Source: Candidatus Cryptobacteroides intestinigallinarum
GTDB taxonomy: Bacteria > Bacteroidota > Bacteroidia > Bacteroidales > UBA932
Direction of reading: 5' to 3'
DNA length: 64,000 nt
Assembly (NCBI GenBank): GCA_017694785.1
Contig: JADIMK010000008.1
Location: 1-64,000, forward strand
The position numbers and the translations under genes are program-made. Below the pieces are notes generated by a model that saw nothing but the letters and a program-made list of their open reading frames with translations, had not been told where the DNA came from and searched no databases. Each line of letters begins with the position of its first letter. Position 1 is the stretch's first letter. This document shows positions 1 to 9,348 of the stretch, piece by piece.

Positions 1-2
1 CC

Positions 3-74
3 AAAAGGGCCGACCTCGAAGACGAGACAGTCGCTGAGGTATTCAGGATTCTTCGGGCAGAATTCGAAGACTAG
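3..74 (+). CDS. nusA: Transcription termination/antitermination factor NusA, C-terminal end (partial)
   Basis: Only the last 23 codons are present, ending in TAG at 72-74; the gene runs off the left edge. The visible peptide is acidic and ends in the residues RAEFED, like the C-terminal helix of Bacteroidota NusA proteins. It lies 30 bases before infB on the same strand, matching the widespread nusA-infB gene order, and that context is the main support. The identification rests on a short peptide plus synteny, so another protein upstream of infB is possible but unlikely. Confidence 0.7.
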   Translation, partial: KRADLEDETVAEVFRILRAEFED

Positions 75-104
75 AAGAAGAAAGGGGTTATTATATTGGT
101 ATTT

Positions 105-3044
105 ATGAGTGAAATAAGACTAAGCAAGCTAACAAAACAATTTAACATAGGTCTCCAGACTCTTGTTGATTTCCTCAGGGAAAAGGGGGCAGAAGTCGAG
201 CTGAATCCGAATGCAAAGATTTCGGATTCATATCTTCCTGCCATAGAAGCAAAGTTCGGAGAAGAACAGAAACTCAAGCAGGATTCAGAAAAAGTTGCAA
301 TAAAGCTCAAGGAAATCATCGAGATGGGCTCAAAGAAGAATGTTGCAGCAGATGAAGAGGAAGAGCCGGTCAAGGAGATAATAATAAAGAGCACCGGAAT
401 TGCACCGGAGGCAGCACAGCAGCAGCCTGCTGCCGCAGCCTCTGAAGAAAAACCGGCACAGACAAATGACAATGCCCTTGAGCATAAGGCTTCTGCAGCC
501 GGGACCAGTCCGGCAGGTACGGAGCCGAAGCCTGTTCCGCAGACCGTGGAAAGCCAGAAGGAATCTTCCGCACATGAGACTGCGGCTGATGTCCCTGCAT
601 CGTCTTCTGAAAATGAAGAGCTTCATGGAGGTCTGAAGATAATCGACAAGATAGACCTGTCTCAGTTTGACAAGAAAAGGCATCACAGTGCAGAAAAGGC
701 TGCTCCGAAAACAGAAGTAAATGTACAGGCAAAGTCCGTCGAAACCCCTGCGGAATCTCCTGTACAGGCAAAGCCAGAAGAAAAACGTCCGGAGGCCGCT
801 CCTGTAGCTGAAAAACATGAGCCTAGGGAGATAAAGCTTGAAGTTGAGAAGCTCCAGGGTCCGAAGATAGTTGACAAGATCGATCTCTCGCAGTTCGACA
901 AGAAGAAAGGCAAGAAGAGAGAGAGGATCACAAAAGGCGGAAGCCAGAAGGTGGATGTCACCAAGGTCGGCAACGAACAGGACTTCGGACAGAACTCCCA
1001 GAAGAAGGACGAGAACGCCAAAGGCAAGAATGACAATAACCGCAACTCCTTCAACAAGCAGAACCAGAACCAGAACAACGGAAAGAACCGCAAGAAAGAC
1101 AAGTTCAGACCTGCGATGACAGAGGCTGAAGAGGAGGAGATGCAGAAGGAGATCCAGAAGCAGATCAAGGAGACTTATGCCAGAATGAATGAAGGCAAAT
1201 CCAAGAACAACTTCGGAGCAAAGCACAGAAGGGAAAAGAGGGAACTTGCATCACAGAAGATGCATGAGGAGATGGAGCAGCAGGAACTCGACAAGAAGAC
1301 GCTGAAGGTGACTGAGTTCGTGACTGCAAACGACCTTGCTACCCTCATGAACATACCTGTAACCAAAGTCATCGGAGCCTGCATGAGCCTCGGACTGATG
1401 GTATCCATAAACCAGAGGCTTGACGCAGAGACGATCGTGCTCGTAGCTGAAGAATTCGGCTATGAAGTGGAATTCGTCACCGCAGAGCTCACGCAGACAA
1501 TCGAACAGGAGACTGATGAGGAGGGAGATCTCGTGCCTAGACCACCTGTAATCACTGTCATGGGACATGTCGACCATGGAAAGACTTCCCTGCTCGACTA
1601 TATCAGGAAATCAAATGTGATAGCCGGTGAGGCAGGCGGAATCACGCAGCATATCGGTGCCTACAATGTCGAACTTCCTGACGGGAAGAGGATTACTTTC
1701 CTTGACACCCCAGGACATGAGGCATTTACAGCAATGCGTGCACGTGGTGCCAAACTTACGGACCTTGCTATCATCATCATCGCTGCTGATGACGCGATAA
1801 TGCCGCAGACAGTCGAAGCCATCAACCATGCTCAGGCCGCAGGTGTTCCTATGATTTTTGCAATCAACAAGATAGACAAGCCGGGGGCAAATCCGGACAA
1901 GATACGCGAACAGCTTGCCAACATGAACATCCTTGTTGAAGACTGGGGAGGCAAATACCAGTGCCAGGAGATTTCAGCAAAGAAAGGAACCAATGTCGAC
2001 AAGCTTCTTGACAAGGTTCTCCTTGAAGCCGAGCTCCTCGATCTGAAGGCAAATCCTAAGAGAAGAGCAGTAGGAGCAGTCATCGAGTCTTCACTTGACA
2101 AAGGACGCGGATATCTCGCTACTGTCCTTGTACAGAACGGTACAATGCACGTTGGAGACGTAATGCTCAGCGGATGCTATACTGGCCGTGTCAAGGCAAT
2201 GTTCAATGAACGCGGGCAGAAAGTAGAGGAAGCCGGTCCGTCAACTCCAGTATCAGTGCTCGGTCTGAACGGAGCGCCTACAGCAGGTGAGACATTCAAC
2301 GTAATGCCTGACGAGAAGGAAGCCAAGGAGATCGCCAACAAGCGTGAACAGCTTCTCCGCATCCAGGGCATAAAGACCCAGAAGCACATGACCCTTGAAG
2401 AGATCGGCCGCCGCATTGCAATCGGCAACTTCAAGGAGCTCAATATCATCGTCAAAGGTGATGTCGACGGATCCGTTGAAGCACTCTCCGATTCTCTCCT
2501 CAAGCTCTCTACGGAAGAGGTTCGTGTCAATGTGATACACAAGGCTGTCGGAGCTATCTCTGAATCAGATGTACTGCTTGCAGCTGCATCAGATGCCATC
2601 ATCATCGGCTTCCAGGTTCGTCCTTCGGCAAATGCCCGCAAGCTTGCTGAGAAGGAATCGATAGAGATCAGGCTCTACTCTGTCATCTACGATGCCATCA
2701 ACGAAGTCAAGAGCGGTATCGAAGGTATGCTTGCTCCTGAAGAGAAGGAAGAGATCACTGCCACAGCTGATGTCAAGGAAATCTTCAAGATATCCAAGGT
2801 CGGCACCATTGCCGGATGTATCGTCAAGGAAGGCAAGCTCTCCAGGACATCAAAGGTACGTGTCATCCGTGACGGTATCGTTGTCTACACCGGGGAACTC
2901 GGCTCACTCAAGAGATTCAAGGACGATGTCAAGGAAGTCACTGTAGGTATGGACTGCGGTCTGAACATAGCAGGCTTCAATGATGTGAAGGTAGGAGATG
3001 TGATTGAAGCATACAACATCATCGAAGTCAAGAGGACTCTCTGA
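105..3044 (+). CDS. infB: Translation initiation factor IF-2
   Basis: GTPase that brings initiator tRNA to the 30S subunit and promotes 50S joining. The G1 P-loop GHVDHGKT is at residues 487-494, followed by DTPGH (G3) and NKID (G4, about 588-591), then the usual IF-2 beta-barrel and C-terminal domains. The first 450 or so residues are a low-complexity, Lys/Glu/Gln/Asn-rich extension, which is common in this phylum. Within it an 11-residue motif [11 protein letters not shown] occurs twice (about residues 180 and 254). I chose ATG 105, which gives MSEIRLSKL, the conserved IF-2 N-terminus; an in-frame TTG at 96 would add three residues. Length 979 aa suits a Bacteroidota IF-2. It follows nusA and ends at a strong terminator (3121-3170). 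Confidence 0.98.
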   Translation: MSEIRLSKLTKQFNIGLQTLVDFLREKGAEVELNPNAKISDSYLPAIEAKFGEEQKLKQDSEKVAIKLKEIIEMGSKKNVAADEEEEPVKEIIIKSTGIAPEAAQQQPAAAASEEKPAQTNDNALEHKASAAGTSPAGTEPKPVPQTVESQKESSAHETAADVPASSSENEELHGGLKIIDKIDLSQFDKKRHHSAEKAAPKTEVNVQAKSVETPAESPVQAKPEEKRPEAAPVAEKHEPREIKLEVEKLQGPKIVDKIDLSQFDKKKGKKRERITKGGSQKVDVTKVGNEQDFGQNSQKKDENAKGKNDNNRNSFNKQNQNQNNGKNRKKDKFRPAMTEAEEEEMQKEIQKQIKETYARMNEGKSKNNFGAKHRREKRELASQKMHEEMEQQELDKKTLKVTEFVTANDLATLMNIPVTKVIGACMSLGLMVSINQRLDAETIVLVAEEFGYEVEFVTAELTQTIEQETDEEGDLVPRPPVITVMGHVDHGKTSLLDYIRKSNVIAGEAGGITQHIGAYNVELPDGKRITFLDTPGHEAFTAMRARGAKLTDLAIIIIAADDAIMPQTVEAINHAQAAGVPMIFAINKIDKPGANPDKIREQLANMNILVEDWGGKYQCQEISAKKGTNVDKLLDKVLLEAELLDLKANPKRRAVGAVIESSLDKGRGYLATVLVQNGTMHVGDVMLSGCYTGRVKAMFNERGQKVEEAGPSTPVSVLGLNGAPTAGETFNVMPDEKEAKEIANKREQLLRIQGIKTQKHMTLEEIGRRIAIGNFKELNIIVKGDVDGSVEALSDSLLKLSTEEVRVNVIHKAVGAISESDVLLAAASDAIIIGFQVRPSANARKLAEKESIEIRLYSVIYDAINEVKSGIEGMLAPEEKEEITATADVKEIFKISKVGTIAGCIVKEGKLSRTSKVRVIRDGIVVYTGELGSLKRFKDDVKEVTVGMDCGLNIAGFNDVKVGDVIEAYNIIEVKRTL

Positions 3045-3120
3045 CACTTGATGCCATGAGTTCCTGCCGGAAGTCCGGAAGGATAATAGGATCCTGACCG
3101 GAGCCCGGTCCGGAAAATTA

Positions 3121-3170
3121 AAAATCCGCGAAGTAACGCTTCATAAAGGAAAGCACTTCGCGGATTTTTC
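3121..3170 (+). terminator. Rho-independent terminator after infB
   Basis: A perfect 15-bp inverted repeat: arm 3121-3135 (AAAAATCCGCGAAGT) pairs with 3156-3170, which ends in five T. The loop contains a further short GCTT/AAGC pairing. The A-tract on one side and T-tract on the other make it potentially bidirectional. It lies 76 bases after infB and before the convergent HD gene at 3217, so it may serve both. Confidence 0.85.
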
Positions 3171-3216
3171 TGTTTCTGGACTTTGCCCTATTGCGCGTCC
3201 TATGTTCATGGCATCA

Positions 3217-3909
3217 TTATCTGAGCTTCAGCTCATGGAATACCCTCACGACCTCTTCCCTGGCGGTTTCCGGATCCGAGAGCTGAGTCCGGAACTCCAT
3301 CAGGCGTAAAGCGTTGCTGCTCCATGGAATCCAAAGCTTGAGATAACCGTCCTGGCCATATTTTTCATACAGATGGTCCAAGGCTCTTTCAATCTGCCCC
3401 TCCTCAGAAAGTTCAGGATAACGCGACATGCCATATTGGAGAGTCCTACGGATAACAGTATCCTTGTCTATAAGCCGGTCTGCTTCAGCAACCATCTTGC
3501 CGTACATGCTGCGGGGCTCGTGGTCAAGTGAGGCCCTGTGATCCTCAGCCGCCTCTGCTATGGTTTCAATCTGTCCGGGAGTAAACCATCCCGGAAGGGA
3601 GGCATCTGCCCTGATGATCTTCGCAGAGTCGGTATGATGATGCTCCTTGCCGTTGATCCTGCCCAGGTCGTGGCAGGCTGCCGCTACAAAAAGTATCTCA
3701 GGATCAAGTTCTGAGCGTACTTCTTCCGGAGCATTGTCATAAAGTGCAATCACGCCATATATGACGTCAAGGGCATGTTCCTCCCTGTGCGCAGGGTCAA
3801 ATGCAGCGTAGCGTGGTACTACCTCTTTCCAGACATAATCCTTGACCTCCTGCCTTATGCCCTGATAGCCTGGCATTTCCTTGATTCGATTCAACTGAAT
3901 TGCCTCCAT
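3217..3909 (-). CDS. HD-domain phosphohydrolase
   Basis: Predicted metal-dependent phosphohydrolase of the HD superfamily, cytoplasmic, 230 aa from the ATG at 3909; an upstream in-frame extension to 4026 looks non-coding. Visible metal-ligand pattern: H45 in HREEH, the His-Asp doublet H80-D81 in ACHDLGR, HHH at 90-92 and an EDHR motif further on. This spacing resembles small stand-alone HD proteins acting on nucleotides or other small phosphorylated substrates; the substrate cannot be inferred. It stands alone on the minus strand, convergent with infB and divergent from the exported-protein trio. Confidence 0.8.
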   Translation of the reverse strand: MEAIQLNRIKEMPGYQGIRQEVKDYVWKEVVPRYAAFDPAHREEHALDVIYGVIALYDNAPEEVRSELDPEILFVAAACHDLGRINGKEHHHTDSAKIIRADASLPGWFTPGQIETIAEAAEDHRASLDHEPRSMYGKMVAEADRLIDKDTVIRRTLQYGMSRYPELSEEGQIERALDHLYEKYGQDGYLKLWIPWSSNALRLMEFRTQLSDPETAREEVVRVFHELKLR

Positions 3910-4073
3910 TGTATGACGATAAAGATTTCTCCGCAAATTTGGGATAAAAATCAGATTAATTTTCTGTCGAATGTTATTTTTTTGTAAATTCGTGTCGATT
4001 AAGGAATATAATATATTCAGACACAACCATTGCCAATACCTGCAATTTATTAACCTCTTTAAAACCTATTCCG

Positions 4074-4928
4074 ATGAAAACAACCGACTATTGTCCAGAT
4101 CGAGGAATTTCCAAAGGAAATTTTCTTATGCTCATGTTCTTTTCCTGCACTATATTCTTCTTTTCATCTGCATATACGGTGTCAGCACAGGACAAGATCA
4201 TCACAAAAGATGCGCAGACTATCAACGGGACAGTCGTTGAGGTCAATCCTTACGATATAAAGTATAAACGCACAGACAATCCGGAAGGCCCTACTTTCGT
4301 CTTGAAGAAATCTGAGATTGCTACAATAATATATGGCAACGGAAGTATAGAAGTCTTCAATGAAGATGAGCCGGAACAGCCGGAGGAACAAGACTTTTCC
4401 AGCAGACGCAGATACAGTAATGAACCGGGCAAAGGCATCAAGATAGGTGATCCCTATGATGGGGGATGCTGGTTTGATCCTGAGAATCCGCAGCCGTTCA
4501 ATGTCATTGGAGATGAATGGGCCTACGGTGACAGGAATGTGGACTACAGCACAATATATCAGATACTGAGGCTGGAGGCCCCGGATCTCTCTAGTCAGCT
4601 GATGTCAAACATCAGATTAGGCAGAGCAGGAGTAGCACTCTTTTCTGCAGGAACCGGAATTGCATGCATGGGACTGTTATTTATGATTGCCGATTCAGAA
4701 TATCTTGAAGAACTCTTCTGGGCCGGATATGGAATGCTTATGTCAGGAACGATCCTGGCTGTCCCTGTTGGAGTAACCATGTGGAGCGTAGGCTACAAGA
4801 GACGCGACCGTGCAGTAAAGGACTACAACACCAGAGTCGACAGGATGCATGGTTACAGTTCTGTTCCGGAACATGAATTCAAGCTTATACAGAGCAGATA
4901 TGGAGTAGGTATTGCATTCACTTTCTAA
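4074..4928 (+). CDS. Exported protein with DKIITKD-type N-terminal module, paralogue 1
   Basis: I recognise no named function. The 284-aa product has a signal peptide (hydrophobic stretch at about 19-35, ending VSAQ), then a module of about 60 residues starting DKIITKDAQTINGTVVEV and ending in YGNGSIEVFNE. This is a beta-rich pattern common in exported Bacteroidota proteins, with a GP and a closing Y-NG signature. A C-terminal part carries hydrophobic Gly/Ala-rich segments (about 182-240) that could be membrane-associated. The next gene shares both module and C-terminal part; the third shares only the module. A perfect 26-bp direct repeat (4188-4213 and 5042-5067) points to tandem duplication. 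First gene of a probable three-gene operon ending at the 6893-6932 terminator. Location (periplasm or outer membrane) is inferred. Confidence 0.75.
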   Translation: MKTTDYCPDRGISKGNFLMLMFFSCTIFFFSSAYTVSAQDKIITKDAQTINGTVVEVNPYDIKYKRTDNPEGPTFVLKKSEIATIIYGNGSIEVFNEDEPEQPEEQDFSSRRRYSNEPGKGIKIGDPYDGGCWFDPENPQPFNVIGDEWAYGDRNVDYSTIYQILRLEAPDLSSQLMSNIRLGRAGVALFSAGTGIACMGLLFMIADSEYLEELFWAGYGMLMSGTILAVPVGVTMWSVGYKRRDRAVKDYNTRVDRMHGYSSVPEHEFKLIQSRYGVGIAFTF

Positions 4929-5067
4929 ACGACATACGTAAAATGGAAAAACTCAGATCAGCTATCTCCGGAACAATCCGGACAAAGCAATTTTTCTTGA
5001 CCCTCATAATGGTCTTCTGTTTCTCAATGTATGCAGATGCGCAGGACAAGATCATCACAAAAGATGC
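4188..5067 (+). repeat. 26-bp perfect direct repeat shared by the first two paralogues
   Basis: The stretch 4188-4213 recurs exactly at 5042-5067 (it begins CAGGACAAGATCATCACAAA). It encodes the start of the mature proteins, QDKIITKDA, and marks the duplication that made these two genes. Confidence 0.9.
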
Positions 5068-5761
5068 AGAAAGCATTGATGCTGTCATACTTGAAGTGAA
5101 TCTTGACGACGTCAGGTACCGTAAGGCCGACAACCCTGAAGGTCCTGTCTACAGAATCCTGAAGAGTGATATATCGACAATCATTTATGGCAACGGATAT
5201 GTGGAGGTATTCAATGAAAGCAAGCCTGAAAAGAGACAGCCACGGAATACTGGCCATTATCAGATGTACGATGATGAAGATGCAGTAACCATCGGGATAA
5301 TAGGCAACGGCGGATGCCGTTTCAATCCTGACAATCCTATGCCTATAACGATCATGAACAACTTCTACACCTACAATGGATATACGATCAATTCCGAAAC
5401 CACACTGCAGATAATCAATTCATTCGACCCATCGATCGGGACGCAGTTCCAGTCTGGATCAAGGATGATTACAGCAGGCAATGTCCTTGCAAGTATCGGA
5501 GGTGCTTTCCTCGGTGCAGGACTCGGGACACTTATCTGGGCGGACACAGACACTGAAATCATTGTCAGCACAATCTTCATGTCAATAGGATTCATAATAG
5601 GTGTTCCGGTCGCAATCCCTATTTACTATACCGGTATCGGGAACCGCAACGCTGCAGTAAACACATACAACTCATCTCTGGAGGCCTATTCCCAGAAACC
5701 GTCCTGTGAAATCAGATTCGGCGCGGGGAACTATGGAATCGGGTTCACCATGGCATTCTGA
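4943..5761 (+). CDS. Exported protein with DKIITKD-type N-terminal module, paralogue 2
   Basis: 272-aa homologue of the preceding gene, 14 bases downstream. Signal peptide at about 1-33 (hydrophobic LTLIMVFCFSMYADAQ). The module starts DKIITKDAESIDAVILEV and closes with YGNGYVEVFNE. The C-terminal half keeps the partner's order of features: a GGC-F-P-NP motif, a TLQII stretch, then Gly-rich hydrophobic segments (about 175-230) and a final GxGF/GIxFxF-like strand, which might contact the outer membrane. Function unknown. Conservation along the full length shows whole-gene duplication, not just a shared domain. Confidence 0.75.
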   Translation: MEKLRSAISGTIRTKQFFLTLIMVFCFSMYADAQDKIITKDAESIDAVILEVNLDDVRYRKADNPEGPVYRILKSDISTIIYGNGYVEVFNESKPEKRQPRNTGHYQMYDDEDAVTIGIIGNGGCRFNPDNPMPITIMNNFYTYNGYTINSETTLQIINSFDPSIGTQFQSGSRMITAGNVLASIGGAFLGAGLGTLIWADTDTEIIVSTIFMSIGFIIGVPVAIPIYYTGIGNRNAAVNTYNSSLEAYSQKPSCEIRFGAGNYGIGFTMAF

Positions 5762-5823
5762 TCTTATACATGCCTATCGTATGACAACATATTCCTGAGG
5801 GAAATATTTTAATCCAGCTTACA

Positions 5824-6861
5824 ATGAAAAGATTATTGACAGCGGCAGCAGCAGTATTCATAACCGCTTTAACTGCACAGGGCCAGGATATACTGGTCAT
5901 GACCGACGGAAACAATATTGAGGCGATTGTCACAGAAGTCGCTTCTTCATATATCAAATACAAGAGATACGACTATCAGAACGGGCCTGTTTTCACTGTT
6001 GAAAAAGACCGTATCTCCCAGATACGGTATCAGAACGGCAGTGTAGACGTGTTCAAGGAGCAGGAGCCTGAAAGACATGAAACAAGCGCAACGGACGGCA
6101 CCCGTAAGTACAGATTCCAGAATACACTTGTACCCGCAGAGAAAAAGCCCAAGGAAAAAAGATTCCGCTTCGGGCTACATGCCGGAGTTGCGCTGCCTGT
6201 CGGGACTTTCAATGATCAGACAGGCACTTCATTGTTGATTGATACCGGACTTGGGGGAGGTGCTGGCACGGGAGCAACTTTCGGAGCCAAGTTCCTCTTC
6301 GGGCTCAGGAAAGTCAAAGGGCTCAGTGTAGTTGCCAACATTGATTTCGTGATAAATCCTTTGAAGCAAGATGTAAAAAGTCTATTTGATTATGCTTTCA
6401 GCAGCACATCTACTTATGTCATGGACAAGTATCCTGTATATGTATCAGTTCCTATAACATCCGGCCTCAACTACAGATACAACTTCAACAAGACCTTCGG
6501 TCTATGGGGAGAAGCTGCAGTCGGATTCAACATGAGATTCATAAGCAGCTTGACAATGCTGAATACCGAAGAATCGGAATACCTGTATACTGATGAAGAC
6601 GGGATCAGGAGATATTCATCTGATGAAGATATATTGAACTATAATCCGAATATACAGTTTGCCTATCAGGCAGGCTGCGGAATAATCCTGTGGGACAAGC
6701 TTACCGTAGGTTTCCATTACAACGGGAACAACCGGAGCAAGATAAGCGGGACATCAATATCAAAAGTATATCGGGATGATGTCCAGGATGCAAGGGATAA
6801 GATGACTATGGGGAAAACAGGATACAGCTGTTTCCTGATACGTCTGGGATTTCTGTTCTGA
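5824..6861 (+). CDS. Outer-membrane beta-barrel protein with the shared N-terminal module, paralogue 3
   Basis: 345 aa with a short signal peptide (MKRLLTAAAAVFITALTAQG). The module (about 22-80; ITEV-like strands, YKRYD, NGPVF, closing YQNGSVDVF) matches the two upstream genes. After a Lys/Glu-rich linker (about 85-115) the C-terminus is a typical outer-membrane barrel: alternating hydrophobic strands, FRFGLHAGVALPVGTF at the start, and a terminal LIRLGFLF strand ending in Phe. So the module is joined here to a different C-terminal domain, a PorT/OmpW-like barrel by appearance. It may anchor the locus products at the outer membrane; no substrate can be named. It is followed by a terminator at 6893-6932. 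Confidence 0.75.
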   Translation: MKRLLTAAAAVFITALTAQGQDILVMTDGNNIEAIVTEVASSYIKYKRYDYQNGPVFTVEKDRISQIRYQNGSVDVFKEQEPERHETSATDGTRKYRFQNTLVPAEKKPKEKRFRFGLHAGVALPVGTFNDQTGTSLLIDTGLGGGAGTGATFGAKFLFGLRKVKGLSVVANIDFVINPLKQDVKSLFDYAFSSTSTYVMDKYPVYVSVPITSGLNYRYNFNKTFGLWGEAAVGFNMRFISSLTMLNTEESEYLYTDEDGIRRYSSDEDILNYNPNIQFAYQAGCGIILWDKLTVGFHYNGNNRSKISGTSISKVYRDDVQDARDKMTMGKTGYSCFLIRLGFLF

Positions 6862-6892
6862 AACAGATGCTGCCTATGGCAGGGATTTTGAT

Positions 6893-6932
6893 GGACCGGA
6901 TACAGCCTGAAAAGGGCTGGACCGGTCCTTTT
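6893..6932 (+). terminator. Terminator after the three-paralogue operon
   Basis: Arm GGACCGG (6893-6899) pairs with CCGGTCC (6922-6928), with an inner CAGCC/GGCTG stem, a loop rich in A and four T directly after. It separates the paralogue cluster from the unknown gene at 6950. Confidence 0.6.
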
Positions 6933-6949
6933 CCTATTCTATCATCGCA

Positions 6950-7675
6950 ATGATCTGCAGGACAACATGTTTTCTTATGATTCTCCTTTTCTTCCTGGGA
7001 CTTCCGCTCCAGGGACAGGATACGGTGCCGCCTCTTGAACAAGACACAGGTATAGCACCACCTCAGGTGAAAGACATGGATATGACGTTGCCGCAGAGGA
7101 AAGACATGGACGCCGGAATCAAGACAGATGCAGACTCGACTTCTTCAGCGCTGTTCCCGCCCCTTCCGGATTCACGGGCAAACGGAGGGTTCGACATGGA
7201 AGCGGAAATCTTCGTCCCGAGGATACTGCCGATTCCGGAGGACTATGTTGACCGGAAGATGGAAAGATTCAAGGCCGAGATGGAAGCTGCGAAGAAAGTA
7301 AAGGACTATACCACCAGGTACCTTGAACACATCAGCCCATGGATGAGTACATCAAAGTACAGCAGTCTGTTCTACGGGCTCGCCGGATTCTTTATACCGA
7401 CTAACGGGATGGACCCCTCATTCAAAAGCATACCCGTGATGAACGGTCTATACTACATTCCACGTGTCCATGGACAGCCTCTTGAATTTGACGAATCTAT
7501 ATTCAAGGACACAAAGCATTTCGACCCGAATGTCTACAAGCCTACTAAGCCTCAGATGGAATATGACCCAGGCGAAGGGCTGCATTTCAGGGCATTTTCT
7601 ACGCCGAATACAGGGGGAGCATCACTTCCCAATGTAATTTCCGGGGAATATGCCATCCCGCCGAACCGCATGTAA
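6950..7675 (+). CDS. Unknown exported protein with Asp/Pro-rich N-terminal repeats
   Basis: I do not recognise this 241-aa protein. It starts with a signal peptide (CFLMILLFFLGLPLQGQ), followed by an imperfect repeated segment around PPLEQD / PPQVKDMD / LPQRKDMD (about 25-55), an amphipathic Lys/Glu-rich stretch (about 95-125), and a Tyr/Pro-rich C-terminal half with no transmembrane segment. A periplasmic or surface location is likely. Its TAA stop lies inside the first copy of a 17-bp palindromic repeat (7671-7687). It stands between the paralogue trio and the TolC gene; whether it belongs functionally with either is unclear. Confidence 0.6.
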   Translation: MICRTTCFLMILLFFLGLPLQGQDTVPPLEQDTGIAPPQVKDMDMTLPQRKDMDAGIKTDADSTSSALFPPLPDSRANGGFDMEAEIFVPRILPIPEDYVDRKMERFKAEMEAAKKVKDYTTRYLEHISPWMSTSKYSSLFYGLAGFFIPTNGMDPSFKSIPVMNGLYYIPRVHGQPLEFDESIFKDTKHFDPNVYKPTKPQMEYDPGEGLHFRAFSTPNTGGASLPNVISGEYAIPPNRM

Positions 7676-7720
7676 AGAAATTTTACATAACTGATGCCGC
7701 CTGTGTAAAGAAATTTTACA
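7671..7720. repeat. Two copies of a 17-bp palindromic repeat
   Basis: TGTAAAGAAATTTTACA occurs exactly at 7671-7687 and 7704-7720. Each copy is itself an inverted repeat (TGTAAA/TTTACA around GAAAT). The first overlaps the stop codon of the 6950 gene. The second forms the core of a longer stem. Spacing is 33 bases start to start, about three helical turns, as expected for a paired operator. Confidence 0.75.
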
Positions 7721-7727
7721 CAGGCGG
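7697..7727 (+). terminator. Hairpin between the unknown gene and tolC-like gene
   Basis: Perfect 13-bp stem CCGCCTGTGTAAA (7697-7709) with 7715-7727 around the 5-base loop GAAAT. No T-run follows, so it could be a weak terminator or, given the duplicated core, a regulatory site upstream of the export operon. Confidence 0.4.
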
Positions 7728-7818
7728 TATTGTGTGATACGCCAAACATCAGAATATCAAGCAGTTGAAGTATTTGGCATATGAAATGCACTTTCCTTGT
7801 CCCGGAAACATAAAGAAG

Positions 7819-9222
7819 ATGCGGAATATGGAAAGATACTTACACATACTTGCTGAAGCAGCCTGTCTGATCACCCTTCTGGCTTATGGAATGCCTGCAC
7901 AGGCTTCTGAGGCAGAAGCTGACACGACGGTCTTCACACTCAGGGAGTGCATGGAATACGCGATATCCAATTCGACGGAGGTAAGGATACAGCAGGCAGA
8001 CAACGGAGACGCACAGGTAGCACGCCGCGACGCTATCCTTGAAGCATTCACGCCTACAGTAAGTGCAGCTGCACATGTCTATTCGAATTTCGGAAGGGCG
8101 ATAGACCCGGAATCCAATACATACATTTCCACCACTTCATTCAACAATGCATATTCGGTCTCTGCCGGGATCAATCTCTTCAACGGATTCGAGGCTGTCA
8201 ACAACCTCAGGATCACAAAGACTGCAAAGGAGATGGGGCTCAGCCAGGAGCAGCAGATCAAGGACAAGGTCTGCCTTGCGACGATTGAAGCCTACTGCAA
8301 TGTCCTCTACTACACCGACCTGGAGAAAATACTCAGGGCTCAGGCAGGCACTGCAGCAAAAGCTCTTGAACTGGCCCGCAGGCAGGAAGAACTCGGACAG
8401 AAAAGCTATGCGGATGTAGTCCAGATGGCGGCAGACCTCGCCGACAGGGAATACGAAGTGATTTCGGCACACAACAGCCTGGAAGATGCATACATTACTC
8501 TGAAGGACGTGATGTTCTGGCCTATCTCAGAGCCCCTGCTGATAGACAGCTCAATCACCAGCGATGAGGAATGGCAGTATGACGGAGTACTACAGGACGA
8601 TGCAGACAAGGAGGCTATAGTGGAGAAGGCAAAGGCCAACATGCCGGAAGTCTTCATCGCCAGAGGCACGATGGACAATGCCAGGCTTGAGCTGAGGACA
8701 GCACGTTGGCAGCTTGCGCCGAGCCTTGCCTTATATGCAGGATGGTCGACAAGCTATTATACCTACCCTGGACAGTCAGGATACTTACCCGACCCGTTCT
8801 GGCACCAGTTCCAGAACAACGGCGGTGAATATGTGCAGCTGTCTCTCTCGATACCTATATTCGACAGACTGTCAAGGCACTCTGCGATAGCCCGGAAAAA
8901 GAACGCATATGCGAAAGCTTCCGCTGAATACGAACAGAAAGTAAGAACAGTCGAAGCCGAGGTCAACAGGGCAATACAGGACAGAGACGGTGCATGCGCA
9001 GCCTTCCTCCAGGCAGACAAGAGGGCTGCAGTCCAGCAGGAGGCATTCAGGATAAATACCCGGAAATTCGAGCAAGGGCTCATATCATCCATAGAATATG
9101 ATACGGCTTCGGACAATTATCTGAAAGCAATGGCAGAAAGGCTGAACGCACTTCTGAAATATCAGATAAAGAAAAGAGTGGTGTCCTACTACAACGGCAT
9201 CCATTACATAGACCAGGAATAG
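7819..9222 (+). CDS. TolC-family outer-membrane efflux protein
   Basis: Outer-membrane channel of a tripartite exporter. It has an N-terminal signal peptide, then the family pattern of two related halves: FTLRECMEYAISNST near the start of the mature protein, a long helical region, and a second half with the hallmark ...YVQLSLSIPIFD strand followed by helices and a closing SSIEYDTASDNYLKA motif. About 467 aa from the ATG at 7819 (MRNMERYL); ATG 7828 is an alternative and 7765 would put an unlikely stretch before the signal peptide. It heads the operon of adaptor, permeases and ATPase that follows. The 126-base spacer downstream holds degenerate repeats. Confidence 0.9.
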   Translation: MRNMERYLHILAEAACLITLLAYGMPAQASEAEADTTVFTLRECMEYAISNSTEVRIQQADNGDAQVARRDAILEAFTPTVSAAAHVYSNFGRAIDPESNTYISTTSFNNAYSVSAGINLFNGFEAVNNLRITKTAKEMGLSQEQQIKDKVCLATIEAYCNVLYYTDLEKILRAQAGTAAKALELARRQEELGQKSYADVVQMAADLADREYEVISAHNSLEDAYITLKDVMFWPISEPLLIDSSITSDEEWQYDGVLQDDADKEAIVEKAKANMPEVFIARGTMDNARLELRTARWQLAPSLALYAGWSTSYYTYPGQSGYLPDPFWHQFQNNGGEYVQLSLSIPIFDRLSRHSAIARKKNAYAKASAEYEQKVRTVEAEVNRAIQDRDGACAAFLQADKRAAVQQEAFRINTRKFEQGLISSIEYDTASDNYLKAMAERLNALLKYQIKKRVVSYYNGIHYIDQE

Positions 9223-9224
9223 CC

Positions 9225-9297
9225 CAGATCAGGACAGGAACAGAGACGAGAACCGGGACATGATCAGAACCGGAACATATCAGACAGGACAGGAACT
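9225..9297 (+). repeat. Degenerate short tandem repeats in the spacer before the adaptor gene
   Basis: GGACAGGAAC occurs at 9232-9241 and 9287-9296, with related AGAACCGGGACA and AGAACCGGAACA units between. The unit is about 17-19 bases and imperfect. No ORF or hairpin explains it. Confidence 0.5.
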
Positions 9298-9348
9298 TAA
9301 TCAGAAAAATATTATAGACAACAATATTGAAATATAGAGGATAAGGAT

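Noticed and set aside
330..1226. 298-codon open frame on the minus strand inside infB
   Set aside because: It mirrors the Lys/Glu/Gln-rich infB extension, giving a Leu/Phe/Cys-rich peptide with no domain. It is a compositional shadow.
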